A stretch of DNA of 60,958 bases from an uncultured Acetobacteraceae bacterium. Its GTDB lineage: Bacteria; Pseudomonadota; Alphaproteobacteria; Acetobacterales; Acetobacteraceae. This document shows, piece after piece, positions 1-9,974 of this stretch (position 1 is the stretch's first letter; the number at the start of each line of letters is the position of its first letter). Made by a program: the position numbers and the translations under genes. The stretch covers positions 1-60,958 of the forward strand of contig CAIVPZ010000158.1 in the NCBI GenBank assembly GCA_903907955.1, read 5' to 3'. The notes under the pieces were generated by a model. The model had not been told where the DNA came from. It worked only from the letters and a program-made list of their open reading frames with translations, and did not search any database.

Positions 1-110
1 CGGCGGCAACGCCGCTGGAGCGGGTGTTCCGCATCCTGCGCGGCGGCGCCGCACCGCCCGCCGGCGGCCCGGCCGGGCGCGGCCTGCACGACCTGTTCCG
101 GCGCCTCTGA
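1..110 (+). CDS. 3' end of an unidentified gene upstream of bcsQ (partial)
   Basis: Only the last 35 codons lie in the window. The tail is rich in Gly, Ala and Pro and ends GLHDLFRRL before TGA. It contains two short motifs of the form L-x-x-V/L-F-R, at the start of the fragment (PLERVFRIL) and at the very end (LHDLFRRL). Proline-rich accessory proteins encoded next to bcsQ, of the BcsO/BcsP kind, often end with repeated motifs like these. That family assignment is inference from a very short fragment. The stop lies 58 bases before the bcsQ ATG, so the gene is probably in the same operon. The reading frame is supported by the codon bias and by the stop; the function is not. Confidence 0.4.
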   Translation, partial: AATPLERVFRILRGGAAPPAGGPAGRGLHDLFRRL

Positions 111-168
111 CCTTGTGTATGGCCCGCGCCCCGGTTTGCTGCGCACGGCGCCCGTCCCGGGTGCAATC

Positions 169-981
169 ATGCCGCTGATCTGCTTCGCCTCGCCCAAGGG
201 CGGTGTGGGCAAGACCACGCTGGCCGCCAACGTGGCGCGCGAGCTGGCGCGCGCCGGCCGCGAGGTGGTGGCGCTGGATCTCGATCCGCAGAATGCGCTG
301 CGGCTGCCGTTCGGCGTCAGGCTGGACGACCCGGCGGGCTTCACCGCGCTGCTGCGCGCGCGGCCGGACTGGCAGCGCTGCCTGCGGGGCACGCCGTGCG
401 GCGTCGGGCTGCTGGCGCATGGCGCGTGCGACCTGACGGCGGCGATGGCACTGGCCGCCGCGGTGAGCGCCGAGCCGGAGCTGCTCACCGCCCCGCTGCG
501 CGGCCTGCTGTCGCGGCCAGGGCTGTATGTGGTGGCCGACACCATGCCCGGCCCCTCGCCGCTGCTGGCCGCGGCGCTGCCGCTCGCCGACCTGGTGGTG
601 ACGGTGCTGCTGGGCGATGCCGGCTCGGTGTCGCTGATTCCGGCGGTGGAAAGCGGCGCCAGCTACGGCGCGGCGGCACAGGAACGGCCGGGGCAGCCGC
701 CGCCGGTCAGGGCGCGGTTCGTCTATGTGCTCAACCAGTACGACCCGCGCACCCGGCTCGGGCCGCCGATCGCCGACGCGGTGGCGCGCCATGTCGGCAA
801 ACGGCTGCTGGGGCGGGTGTATCGCGACGAGAACGTGGCCGAGGCGCTGGCGGCGCAGAAGCTGGTGGCCGACTACGCGCCGGGCTCCAAGGCGGCGCAG
901 GACATGGCGCAGGTGGCGGCGGCGGTGGCCATGTGGCTGCAACCGGGCCAGGAAGCGGCTGCCGGCGGGGTGGCGGCATGA
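169..981 (+). CDS. bcsQ: BcsQ-like cellulose biosynthesis ParA/MinD-type ATPase
   Basis: A 270-residue ParA/MinD-type ATPase. The deviant Walker A motif KGGVGKTT is at residues 10-17, with both the signature lysine and the P-loop lysine. A later VVADTMPG segment matches the Walker A' aspartate strand. BcsQ proteins bind the cytoplasmic face of the cellulose synthase and help place or activate it at the membrane. The ATG at 169 starts directly at the first beta strand (MPLICFASPKGG). An upstream in-frame GTG at 115 would add 18 residues with no family resemblance. The last codon overlaps the start of bcsAB by four bases (ATGA), so the two are translationally coupled. The gene symbol rests on family plus position; a generic ParA would look similar in isolation. 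Confidence 0.85.
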   Translation: MPLICFASPKGGVGKTTLAANVARELARAGREVVALDLDPQNALRLPFGVRLDDPAGFTALLRARPDWQRCLRGTPCGVGLLAHGACDLTAAMALAAAVSAEPELLTAPLRGLLSRPGLYVVADTMPGPSPLLAAALPLADLVVTVLLGDAGSVSLIPAVESGASYGAAAQERPGQPPPVRARFVYVLNQYDPRTRLGPPIADAVARHVGKRLLGRVYRDENVAEALAAQKLVADYAPGSKAAQDMAQVAAAVAMWLQPGQEAAAGGVAA

Positions 982-3900
982 GCGGCTGGCTGGCCGGCAT
1001 CACCTCCACCGAGGGCACGCCGCCCCATGGCCTCGCCTGGGTGGCGATCGGGCTGGTCGGCCTGTGCGGTGCGCTGCTGGTGTGGACCGCCGCCACCGTC
1101 CAGCTCGATCCGGCCCGGCAGGCGGTGCTGGCGATCGGCACGATGGTGGTGTTCCTGCTGTGCAACCGGGTGCCGGGGCGGCCGATGACGCTGTTCCTGA
1201 TGGTGCTCTCCTCGGCGGTGTCGATCCGCTACATCCTGTGGCGCTTCACCGAGACGCTGGATTTCGCCACCCCGTTCCAGGGCCTGCTGGGCACCGGTCT
1301 GGCGCTGGCCGAGCTGTATGCCATCCTGGTGCTGGCGCTGGGCTACGTGCAGACGGTCTGGCCGCTGGAGCGCAAGCCGGTGCCGCTGCCGGCCGATCCG
1401 GCCGAATGGCCGACGGTGGACGTGTTCGTGCCCACCTACAACGAGGACCTGGCGATCGTGCGCGCCACCGTGCTGGCGGCGATGACGATCGACTGGCCGC
1501 GCGACAAGCTGCGGGTGTACATCCTGGATGACGGGCGTCGGCGCGCCTTCCGCGACTTCGCCGCCGAAGCCGGCTGCGGCTACATCATCCGCCCCGACAA
1601 CAACCACGCCAAGGCCGGCAACCTCAACCACGCGATGGGCGTGACCGACGGCGCGTTCATCGCCATCTTCGACTGCGACCACGTGCCGACCCGCGCCTTC
1701 CTGCAGATGACCATGGGCTGGATGGTGCGTGATGCGAGACTGGCGCTGGTGCAGACACCGCATCATTTCTATTCGCCCGATCCGTTCCAGCGCAACCTCG
1801 CCGCCGGCACCCGGGTGCCGGCCGAGGGCAACATGTTCTACGGCCTGATCCAGGACGGCAACGATTTCTGGGACGCCGCGTTCTTCTGCGGCTCCTGCGC
1901 CGTGCTGCGCCGCACCGCCCTCGAGAGCATCGGCGGGGTCGCCATCGAGACGGTGACCGAGGATGCCCATACGGCGCTGAAAATGCATCGCAAGGGCTGG
2001 AAGTCCGCCTATCTGCGCATCCCGCTGGCGGCCGGGCTGGCGACCGAGCGGCTGGTGCTGCATATCGGCCAGCGCATGCGCTGGGCGCGCGGTATGCTGC
2101 AGATCCTGCGCCTCGACAACCCCGCCCTCGGCCCCGGGCTGAGTTTCGGCCAGCGGGTCTGCTACCTGAACGCGATGATGCACTTCTTTTTTTCGCTGCC
2201 GCGGATGGTGTTCCTGACCTCGCCGCTGGCCTTCCTGTTCCTTGGCGAGAACGTGATCGCCGCCTCGCCGCTGGCCATCGTCGCCTATGCCTTCCCGCAC
2301 ATCTTCCACTCGGTGGCAACCAATGCGCGGCTGCAGGGGCACTGGCGGCATTCGTTCTGGAGCGAGATCTATGAAACCGTGCTGGCGCTGTTCCTGGTGC
2401 GGGTGACCGTCGCCACCATGCTCAGTCCGCGCAAGGGCAAGTTCAACGTGACCGACAAGGGCGGCATCCTGGGCAGGGGCTATTTCGACACCGGCGCGGT
2501 GTATCCCAACCTGATCCTGACCGCGGTGCTGGCGGCCGGGCTGCTGCGCGGACTGTACGGCATCACCTTCCAGCACCCGGACACGCTGCAGTTCCAGGCG
2601 CTGCTGCTGAACTCGGTGTGGGTCAGTTTCAGCCTGCTGATCGTGCTGGGGGCGCTGGCGGTGGGGCGGGAGACGCGGCAGGTGCGGCGCAACGCCCGGG
2701 TGCGGGCGCGGGTTCCGGTGACCGTGCTGCTGGCGGACGGGCGGGCGGCGCACGGCACCAGCAACAACCTCTCGCTCGGCGGCGCCGGGCTGATCGTTGA
2801 GCAACTGGAGGGCGTGCCGCCCGATACCCCGGTGGAACTGGAGTTTATGCTCGGCACCGAACGGCTGCTGGTGCCCGCGCTCATCCAACGCTGGTCGAGC
2901 CGCTACCTGCAGGTTGGCTGGCGGTTGGACAGCATCGAGGCGGAGAGCCGGGTGGTACAACTGGTGTTCGGGCGGGCCGATGCGTGGCTGGACTGGGACC
3001 GTTTTCCGCCCGACCGGCCGCTGGCCAGTCTGTTGGAGGTGCTGGTGAGCATCCGCGGGCTGTTCCGGCCGAAGGGGCAGTTGCTCGCGGTGTCCGAACT
3101 GCCGGCGATGGCGATGGCGGCCTCCCGGCCGGTGGCCGAAGGCACGCTGGCGCGGCAAAGCCTTGTGCTGGCGCCGCGCGGGGCGGCACCGGTGGCGAAG
3201 CCGGGCAGGCAGGGCAAGGCCGCGGCAGTACTGGCGTTGGCGCTGCTGCTGCCGGTGGCGGCGGAGGCCCAGATTCCGATTCCGGGCCAGTTCCTGGCCC
3301 AGCCGCCGGTCCAGCCGCCGGCCCGGCCAGCTTCGCGGGTGCCGGCGCCGGCACCGTTGGCGGTCCCCGCCGCCGCGCAGCCGGTGGTTCGCCCCTATGC
3401 GTCGCCGGTGCCGCAACTGCCGTCGCTGCCACCGCCCGCCGGGCCGACGGCCATGCCGGTCGCCGCACCGGTGGCTTCGCCGCCGCCCCTCCCCTCCGGC
3501 GCCCCCCCTTCCCTCACACTTTCGCCGCTGCCGCCGGTCGGACCGGAGGGGCGCCGGGTGTTGCTGACCATGGGGGACCTCGCGGCCACGGAAGCGTCGC
3601 GCGGGGAGCGCGCCGCCGCCGCGATGACCATGCGCGGCACCAGCGTCATCCAGGGAGTGCTGTTCGGCATTCGCGGCGACGAGGTGGTGACCGATGCGCG
3701 CCTGTCGCTCAGCGGGGCGATGTCGCCGTCGCTGATCCCGGAGCTGTCGGCAGTCACGGTGACGCTGAACGAACAGTATGTCGGCACCATCCAGGCCGAG
3801 CGCGACCGGCCGCAGTTCGGGCCGCTGGAAATGCCGGTCAACCCGGTGTTCTTCCAGGACCGCAACCGGCTGAACTTCCGCTTCAGCGGGCGCTACACGC

Positions 3901-5702
3901 AGGAGTGCAACGACCCGCTGAGCGGGCTGCTGTGGGCGACCGTGTCGGAGCGCTCGACGCTGACGCTGACCATCGCCCGGCTGCCGCCGCAACGCGACCT
4001 CGCCCGGCTGCCGCTGCCGTTGTTCGACCCGAACCTGCGCACCCGGCTGGTGCTGCCCTTCGTGCTGCCGGCACAGGCCGGCAACGAGACCCTGCAGGCG
4101 GCGGCGATCGTCGCCTCGTGGTTCGGCATGCTGGCGGATTTCCGCGGCGTGTCATTTCCGGTGTCCAACGAGCCGCCGGCGGACGGCAACGCCGTGCTGG
4201 TGGTGAGCGGCCGCGACGGGCCGGCGGGGCTCGCCTTGCCGCCGATCAGCGGGCCGACCCTGCTGGAAATGCCCAACCCGAACGATCCGCTGGCCACCCT
4301 GCTGGTAGTGGCGGGCCGCACGCCGGCGGAGACGATCGCAGCGGCGAGCGCGCTCGCGGTAGGGGCACAGGTGCTGTCCGGCGGGTCGATGACGGTGCAG
4401 GCGCCGGCGCTGCCGGTGCGCAAGCCGTACGACGCGCCGCGCTGGATCGCCACCGACCGGCCGGTGCGGTTCGGCGAGCTGGTGGATGCCGGCACCCTGC
4501 AGGGCACCGGCTACGTGCCGGGCACCTTCCACGTGCCGTTCCGCACCGCACCCGACCTGTACACCTGGCGGAGCCGGCCCTATGCCGCCGGCATCAACTT
4601 CCGCTCCCCGCCCGGGCCGGTCATCGATACCGGGCCGTCGCGGCTCGATGTGGCGATGAACGGGCTGTTCCTGAAAAGCTACTCGCTGGCGCCGGAGGAG
4701 CGGCCGTGGGACTGGGTCGCGCGGCAGCTCGGCTTCGCGGTGCCGCAGTATCGCGATGTCACCCCGGTGCCGCCGTGGTCGGTGTTCGGCCAGAACGACC
4801 TGCAGCTTTATTTCGACGCCAGGCCGCTGCACCGCGGCGACTGCGTGGCCATCCCCGAGGACATCCACCTGGCGGTGGACCCGGATTCCACCATCGATTT
4901 CAGCAACGCCTACCACTTCACCACGCTGCCGAACCTGGCGTTCTTCGTCGATTCGGGATTCCCGTTCACCCGGCTGGCCGACCTGTCGGAAACCGCGGTG
5001 GTGCTGGCGGACCGGCCCGGCACGGTTGAGCTGTCCGCCTTCCTGGGGCTGATGGGGCGGATCGGCGGGTTGACCGGCACGCCGGTGCTAGGGGTCAGCG
5101 TGCTGCGGGCCGGCGAGGCGGGCGCGATCGCCGACAAGGACCTGCTGGTGATCGGCACGCTGGCGCATATGGGCGGGGCGGCCGAACTGCTGCGCGAAAG
5201 CCCGTACCGGCTGGAGGGCAACGCCCTGCGGGTGCAGTTGCCGGCGCCGATGCAAGGGGTGTGGCGGCTGTTCGGCGACCGCACCGCCGATGCGCGCCGG
5301 GCCGCCGCGGCGGCGCTGGCGGCGCCGCTGGGCGGCGGCGGGGCGGCGATGATCGGGGCGGCGGCGCCGGCCCGCAACGGCCGCTCGCTGGTGGCCCTGC
5401 TGGCGGGCGAGCCGCAGGGCCTTGATGCCATGGTGGCGGCGCTGGGCGATAGCCGGCTGGTGCCCGACATCCAGGGCGACCTGACCCTGCTGGCCGGCGG
5501 GCACGTGACCTCGTGGCGGACCGGGCCGGGCTACACCGTCGGTTTCATCCCGCCCTGGCTGTGGCCGGACTGGCTGCTGCGCGACGATCCGCTGTGGATC
5601 CTCGGACTGATGGTGATTTCGGCCGGGCTGCTCGGGATGGCGCTGCTGCGCGTGCTCGTGTGGAGCGCGGCGCGGCGGATCGGCTGGCGGCGGAAGGAGT
5701 AG
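978..5702 (+). CDS. bcsAB: Fused cellulose synthase catalytic subunit BcsA and periplasmic subunit BcsB
   Basis: One 1574-residue frame carries both synthase subunits. The BcsA half has N-terminal membrane helices and a GT2 domain with all processive-glycosyltransferase signatures: DDG at 184-186, DCD at 232-234, TED at 327-329 and QRMRW at 365-369. A PilZ domain follows, with its arginine motif around R570-R574 and NLSLGG at 597-602, so c-di-GMP control is expected. At about residues 747-763 a hydrophobic stretch ending AEAQ looks like the former signal peptide of BcsB. After a proline-rich linker comes the BcsB carbohydrate-binding region, ending in one transmembrane helix (about 1541-1561). 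Fused acsAB is known from Komagataeibacter, where the product is processed into two polypeptides. The subunits polymerise UDP-glucose into beta-1,4-glucan and move it into the periplasm. Start ATG overlaps the bcsQ stop. Confidence 0.95.
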   Translation: MSGWLAGITSTEGTPPHGLAWVAIGLVGLCGALLVWTAATVQLDPARQAVLAIGTMVVFLLCNRVPGRPMTLFLMVLSSAVSIRYILWRFTETLDFATPFQGLLGTGLALAELYAILVLALGYVQTVWPLERKPVPLPADPAEWPTVDVFVPTYNEDLAIVRATVLAAMTIDWPRDKLRVYILDDGRRRAFRDFAAEAGCGYIIRPDNNHAKAGNLNHAMGVTDGAFIAIFDCDHVPTRAFLQMTMGWMVRDARLALVQTPHHFYSPDPFQRNLAAGTRVPAEGNMFYGLIQDGNDFWDAAFFCGSCAVLRRTALESIGGVAIETVTEDAHTALKMHRKGWKSAYLRIPLAAGLATERLVLHIGQRMRWARGMLQILRLDNPALGPGLSFGQRVCYLNAMMHFFFSLPRMVFLTSPLAFLFLGENVIAASPLAIVAYAFPHIFHSVATNARLQGHWRHSFWSEIYETVLALFLVRVTVATMLSPRKGKFNVTDKGGILGRGYFDTGAVYPNLILTAVLAAGLLRGLYGITFQHPDTLQFQALLLNSVWVSFSLLIVLGALAVGRETRQVRRNARVRARVPVTVLLADGRAAHGTSNNLSLGGAGLIVEQLEGVPPDTPVELEFMLGTERLLVPALIQRWSSRYLQVGWRLDSIEAESRVVQLVFGRADAWLDWDRFPPDRPLASLLEVLVSIRGLFRPKGQLLAVSELPAMAMAASRPVAEGTLARQSLVLAPRGAAPVAKPGRQGKAAAVLALALLLPVAAEAQIPIPGQFLAQPPVQPPARPASRVPAPAPLAVPAAAQPVVRPYASPVPQLPSLPPPAGPTAMPVAAPVASPPPLPSGAPPSLTLSPLPPVGPEGRRVLLTMGDLAATEASRGERAAAAMTMRGTSVIQGVLFGIRGDEVVTDARLSLSGAMSPSLIPELSAVTVTLNEQYVGTIQAERDRPQFGPLEMPVNPVFFQDRNRLNFRFSGRYTQECNDPLSGLLWATVSERSTLTLTIARLPPQRDLARLPLPLFDPNLRTRLVLPFVLPAQAGNETLQAAAIVASWFGMLADFRGVSFPVSNEPPADGNAVLVVSGRDGPAGLALPPISGPTLLEMPNPNDPLATLLVVAGRTPAETIAAASALAVGAQVLSGGSMTVQAPALPVRKPYDAPRWIATDRPVRFGELVDAGTLQGTGYVPGTFHVPFRTAPDLYTWRSRPYAAGINFRSPPGPVIDTGPSRLDVAMNGLFLKSYSLAPEERPWDWVARQLGFAVPQYRDVTPVPPWSVFGQNDLQLYFDARPLHRGDCVAIPEDIHLAVDPDSTIDFSNAYHFTTLPNLAFFVDSGFPFTRLADLSETAVVLADRPGTVELSAFLGLMGRIGGLTGTPVLGVSVLRAGEAGAIADKDLLVIGTLAHMGGAAELLRESPYRLEGNALRVQLPAPMQGVWRLFGDRTADARRAAAAALAAPLGGGGAAMIGAAAPARNGRSLVALLAGEPQGLDAMVAALGDSRLVPDIQGDLTLLAGGHVTSWRTGPGYTVGFIPPWLWPDWLLRDDPLWILGLMVISAGLLGMALLRVLVWSAARRIGWRRKE

Positions 5703-5711
5703 GAGAACGCC

Positions 5712-8700
5712 ATGCGTGCATCAGCGGCTTTCATCACCCTCGCCGCGCTGGCCGCCGCTGTCCCGGCCGGCGCCCAGGCGCCCGGTGGTCAGGTCGGCGC
5801 ACCGCCGCCGGGCGCCGCCGCCGATGCCGCCAAGGTGCTGATGGACCAGGCGAATTACTGGATGTCGCAGAACCAGCCCGAGCAGGCGGAGCGCGCCCTG
5901 GCGCGGCTGCTGCGGCTGGACCCGCGCAACCCCGACGCGCTGGCGTTGCAGGCGCAGTTGCAGGCCGGCCGGGGCGACCGCACCGGGGCGCAGGCCAGCA
6001 TGGCGCTGCTGCGCCAAACGCGGCCGGACGATCCGCGGCTGCCGGCGATCGAGCAGACGCTGCGGGCCGGGGCGATTGACCCATCGGGCCTGGCCCAGGC
6101 GCGCCAGCTCGCCAGCGAAGGCCGCACGGCGGAGGCGGTGGCGCGCTATCAGCAGCTTTTCCACGGCAGCCCGCCGCCCGGCCCGCTGGCGGTGGAATAC
6201 TACCAGACGCTGGCCGGCACCCCCGGCGGCTGGGACCCGGCCCGCGAGGCGCTTGGCCAGCTTGCGGCCAACCAGCAGGACCCGCGGGCGCAACTGGCCT
6301 ATGCCGAACTGCTGACCTACCGGGCGCCGACCCGCACCGACGGCATCGCCCGGCTGGCCGCGCTGGCGCAGGGCAGCGCGGTGGCAGCCGCCGCCACCAA
6401 GGCATGGCGGCAGGCGCTGGAATGGCTGCCGGTGGATACGCCCAGCATCCCGGCCTACCAGGCCTATCTCGACCGCCATCCCGACGACGGCATCGCGCAG
6501 CGGCTGCAGGCCGCGCGCAACCCGCCGCGCACCCCGGCCGACGAGGCGGCGCAGCGGCGCAGCGGCGGGTTCGCCGCCCTGAACGCCGGCCGTCTGGGCG
6601 AGGCGGAAACCGCCTTCCGCGCCGCCCTGGAAGTGAACCCGGCGGACAGCGATGCATTGGGCGGACTCGGGCTGGTGCGGTTGCGCCAGGGCCGCACCGA
6701 CGACGCACGCGAATTGCTGGGCCGCGCCATCGCCGCCGACCCGTCCAGCCGCGCCCGCTGGGAGCAGGCATTGGCCGGGGCGAGCGCGGGCGAGGATTAC
6801 GCGCGCGCCCGCACCATGATCGAACGCGGCCAGTACGGCCCGGCCGCGCAGTTGCTGCGCGGCATCATCGCCCGCGGCGGCGGCGTCGCCGGCGCGCAGG
6901 GCATGCTGGCCGATGTGCAGGCGCGCAGCGGCGACCTGCCGGGGGCGGAGGCGAGCTATCGGGCGGCGCTGGAGCGCCAGCCGGGCAATGCCGACCTGCT
7001 GGTGGGGCTGGCGCAGGTGCTGACCCGGCAGGGGCGTGACGCCGAGGCCGAGGCGGTGCTGGCCCGCGCCGAGGGCGCCGGCAACCGCCCGGCGGTGGCA
7101 CGCCTGCGGGCGGATCAGTTGCGCCAGCGCGCCGCCACCCTGGCCGATCCGATGCAGAAAGTGGCGCTGCTGCGCGCCGCCAGCGAGGCCGATCCGTCCG
7201 ACCCCTGGATCAGGCTCGACCTGGCGCGGGCACTGAGCGCGAGCGGCCAGAAGATCGAGGCGCGCAGCCTGATGGCGGGGCTGGCGGACAGCCGCGCGAC
7301 CGACTCGCTGCGCGCCGCGGCGCTGTTCGCCGCCGAGGACGGGCGGCCCGAAGACGCCGCCGCCATCATCCGCCGGCTGCCGGCGGCGGCACGCGGGCCG
7401 GAGATGCAGGGGCTGCTGGCGCAGGCGCAGGTGCAGGCCGACATCCGCAACGCCATGGCCCTGGCCGCCACCAGCCCGCTGGCGGCACGGCAGAAGCTGC
7501 TGACGCTGGCCGCCGCCCCCGACCCGGATGGCGGTCGCGGCGTGGCGATCGTGCGCGCCTTCGTGGAGCTGCACGACCCGGCCGGGGCGCGCGAGGCGGT
7601 GGCCACCGCCATGGCGGCCACCGGCCATCCGACGGCGGCGCAGCGGCTGGCCTATGCCGGCGCCTTGCTGTCCGCCGGCGACGAGGCGGGGGCGCGGGCG
7701 ATGGCCGCGGCGGTGCAGGGCGCCGGCGGGCTGACGCCGGAGCAGCAGGCGTCGCTGGAGCGGCTGCGCGCCGGCATCGCGGTGCGCAACTCCGACACGC
7801 TGAACACCGAGAAGCGGCCGGCCGATGCCTATGACCAGCTGGCGCCGGCGCTGGCGCAGAACCCGGACGACCCGGCGCTGAACCTGGCGCTGGCGCGGCT
7901 GTACCAGGGCGCGCAGGACCCGGGCAAGGCACTGACCATCAACCTGGCGGTGCTGTCGCGCGATCCGACCGACATGGCGGCGCGGCGGGCGGCCGTGGGG
8001 GCGGCGATCCAGGCGCGCAGGTTCGACCTCGCCGGGAAGCTGGTGCGCGATGGCACGCAATTGTTTCCCAACGATCCGCAGGTCTGGATGATGGCGGCCG
8101 ATCTGGCGCGGGCGCAAGGCAACGACCGCCGCGCGTTGCAGGACCTGCACACGGCGCGGGAGTTGCGCGCGCAGCAACTGGGCACCGACATGCCGCTGAC
8201 CTCCCGGCAGTGGGTGGAAACCGCGGCGCTGCTGCCCGGCAGCAATCCGTTCCGCCGCAACCAGGCCACGACGGAAGCGGATGCCGGCATCTCCCCCCTG
8301 ACAGGGATGCCCGGCCAGCCGCCGCCGGATGCGACGCTGGCCGACATCGACCGCCAGGTGGTCGGTCTGCAGGACGAACTGGCGCCGAAGCTGACGCTCG
8401 GTCCGGGCCTGCGCATGCGCACCGGCACCACCGGGCTGGACCAGCTTACCGAGGTGTCGGCCGCGGCGGAGCTGATGGTGATGCCGTTCGGGCGCGGCCA
8501 GGCGACCATCGCGACGACGCCGACCTTCCTCTCGGCCGGCTCGGTGCCGCTGACTCCCACCGAACAGGCCAGCTTCGGCACGGCGGCGTTCGGCGCCAAG
8601 CCGCCACCGCCGAGCCAGCAGGCCGAGGGGGTGGGCTTCGATGTCGCCTATAAGCTCGACTGGCTGCGCGCCGATATCGGCAGCAGCCCGGTGGGGTTCC

Positions 8701-9464
8701 CGATCCAGAACATCATCGGCGGGCTTGAGTTGTCGCCGGCGCTGAGCGACTCGCTGCGGCTGCGGCTGCGCGGCGAGCGCCGGGCGGTGACGGATTCGGT
8801 GCTGTCCTATGCCGGCACGCACGACACCACCAACAACACGCTGTGGGGCGGGGTAACCCGCACCGCCGGGCATACGCAGCTGGAGCTGACCGCAGGGGAG
8901 GCGAATTTCTATGCCGGCGGCGGCTTTGCCACGCTCCAGGGCATCAACGTGCAGACCAACCAGGAAATCGAGATGGGCGCCGGCGGCGGCTATCCGGTGT
9001 GGCGCAGTGGCGGCGAGGAAGTGCGGCTCGGGCTCGACCTGGTGTATTTCGGCTACAGCAAGAACCTGCGCTATTTCTCGCTCGGCCAGGGCGGCTATTT
9101 CAGCCCGCAGAGCTATTTCGCCGCCCTGGTGCCGATTTCCTACAGCTCAAAGGGCGAGGTGTGGAACTGGTCCGTCGGCGGGGCGATCGGCTATCAGACC
9201 TACCATGAAAACGCCTCGCCGGTGTTCCCCAACAATCCGACGCTGCAGGCCACGCTGGTGGAGCAGGGTGGCGGGCCAACCGGACTGACCATGTATCCGA
9301 GCAGCAATTCCTCCGGCATCAGCGGCACCGCGCAGGCAAAGGTGGAGTACCGGGTCAACCCGGCACTGCAGCTGGGGGCGGGCGCGGCCTACCAGCACGC
9401 CGGCAACTGGAGCCAGTTCGTGGGCACGCTGTATGCCCGCTACATCTTCAATGGAGATTTGTAG
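5712..9464 (+). CDS. bcsC: BcsC, TPR-containing cellulose export outer-membrane protein
   Basis: A 1250-residue protein with a signal peptide (MRASAAFITLAALAAAVPAGAQA), many tetratricopeptide repeats over about residues 30-860, and a C-terminal BCSC_C beta-barrel from about residue 880 rich in alternating aromatic strands. BcsC carries the nascent glucan from the periplasm across the outer membrane, its TPR arm probably contacting periplasmic partners. The length agrees with BcsC of enteric bacteria and acetic acid bacteria. AGGAG at 5701-5705 stands six bases before the ATG, only ten bases after the bcsAB stop, so the gene is in the cellulose operon. The final strand ends in a tyrosine- and phenylalanine-containing segment (YARYIFNGDL), as outer-membrane proteins often do. 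Confidence 0.93.
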   Translation: MRASAAFITLAALAAAVPAGAQAPGGQVGAPPPGAAADAAKVLMDQANYWMSQNQPEQAERALARLLRLDPRNPDALALQAQLQAGRGDRTGAQASMALLRQTRPDDPRLPAIEQTLRAGAIDPSGLAQARQLASEGRTAEAVARYQQLFHGSPPPGPLAVEYYQTLAGTPGGWDPAREALGQLAANQQDPRAQLAYAELLTYRAPTRTDGIARLAALAQGSAVAAAATKAWRQALEWLPVDTPSIPAYQAYLDRHPDDGIAQRLQAARNPPRTPADEAAQRRSGGFAALNAGRLGEAETAFRAALEVNPADSDALGGLGLVRLRQGRTDDARELLGRAIAADPSSRARWEQALAGASAGEDYARARTMIERGQYGPAAQLLRGIIARGGGVAGAQGMLADVQARSGDLPGAEASYRAALERQPGNADLLVGLAQVLTRQGRDAEAEAVLARAEGAGNRPAVARLRADQLRQRAATLADPMQKVALLRAASEADPSDPWIRLDLARALSASGQKIEARSLMAGLADSRATDSLRAAALFAAEDGRPEDAAAIIRRLPAAARGPEMQGLLAQAQVQADIRNAMALAATSPLAARQKLLTLAAAPDPDGGRGVAIVRAFVELHDPAGAREAVATAMAATGHPTAAQRLAYAGALLSAGDEAGARAMAAAVQGAGGLTPEQQASLERLRAGIAVRNSDTLNTEKRPADAYDQLAPALAQNPDDPALNLALARLYQGAQDPGKALTINLAVLSRDPTDMAARRAAVGAAIQARRFDLAGKLVRDGTQLFPNDPQVWMMAADLARAQGNDRRALQDLHTARELRAQQLGTDMPLTSRQWVETAALLPGSNPFRRNQATTEADAGISPLTGMPGQPPPDATLADIDRQVVGLQDELAPKLTLGPGLRMRTGTTGLDQLTEVSAAAELMVMPFGRGQATIATTPTFLSAGSVPLTPTEQASFGTAAFGAKPPPPSQQAEGVGFDVAYKLDWLRADIGSSPVGFPIQNIIGGLELSPALSDSLRLRLRGERRAVTDSVLSYAGTHDTTNNTLWGGVTRTAGHTQLELTAGEANFYAGGGFATLQGINVQTNQEIEMGAGGGYPVWRSGGEEVRLGLDLVYFGYSKNLRYFSLGQGGYFSPQSYFAALVPISYSSKGEVWNWSVGGAIGYQTYHENASPVFPNNPTLQATLVEQGGGPTGLTMYPSSNSSGISGTAQAKVEYRVNPALQLGAGAAYQHAGNWSQFVGTLYARYIFNGDL

Positions 9465-9877
9465 TGACGCTGTTTCTGCGGGCGCTGGCGGCGGAGATCG
9501 ACGGGCAGGCCGGGGCGGCCGGACGGGATGCGTTGCTGCGCGCGGTGGGGCGGCAGATGGCGCGGCTGGCGCCGCTGGCGGCGGTGACCTCGCTGGAAGC
9601 GCTGGAGGCGGAGATGAACGCGGCGCTGGACTGCATGGGCTGGGGGCGAACCCGGCTGTCGCTGCATGAGGCGGAGCGGGCGCTGGTGTTCACCCATGCC
9701 GGGGTGCCGCGGGTGGGGGGCCTCGGCGAACCGCCGGGGCTGTGGCTGGCGGCGGCGCTGGAGGGTTTGTACGAGGCGTGGATGGAGGCGCAGCCGGGGG
9801 CGGATGCAGGCGTCGGGGCGCGGCGGCTGGCGGGCGGGACGGGGGATGAGGTGGTGATCCGGTACGCGCGGGGATAA
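9464..9877 (+). CDS. bcsD: BcsD, cellulose synthase subunit D (crystallisation)
   Basis: A 137-residue protein matching the BcsD/AcsD family through its N-terminal helical part (FLRALAAEI near the start, MNAALDCMGWG in the middle) and the C-terminal half with a His-x-Gly-x-Pro region. In Komagataeibacter BcsD forms a periplasmic ring through which glucan chains pass and is needed for efficient crystalline cellulose. The start is GTG at 9464, which shares one base with the bcsC stop TAG at 9462-9464, so the two genes are tightly coupled. There is no signal peptide, as is usual for this family. The combination of fused bcsAB, bcsC and bcsD is a strong family-level marker. Confidence 0.88.
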   Translation: MTLFLRALAAEIDGQAGAAGRDALLRAVGRQMARLAPLAAVTSLEALEAEMNAALDCMGWGRTRLSLHEAERALVFTHAGVPRVGGLGEPPGLWLAAALEGLYEAWMEAQPGADAGVGARRLAGGTGDEVVIRYARG

Positions 9878-9974
9878 GGGGCCGTCAGGCGCCGCGCAGG
9901 GCGTGCCTCCGCAATCAACAGTGGCGTGCGATCGGGCGCGGGGTAAAGTGACCACGGGCTGAAGGAGACATCCG

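Noticed and set aside
873-3992. Very long antisense frame opposite bcsAB (also 5721-8873, 25159-28197 and 49871-53023)
   Set aside because: These are shadows caused by GC-rich third positions. The translations are runs of Arg, Gln, Ala and Gly without family features, while the opposite strand encodes well-known proteins.
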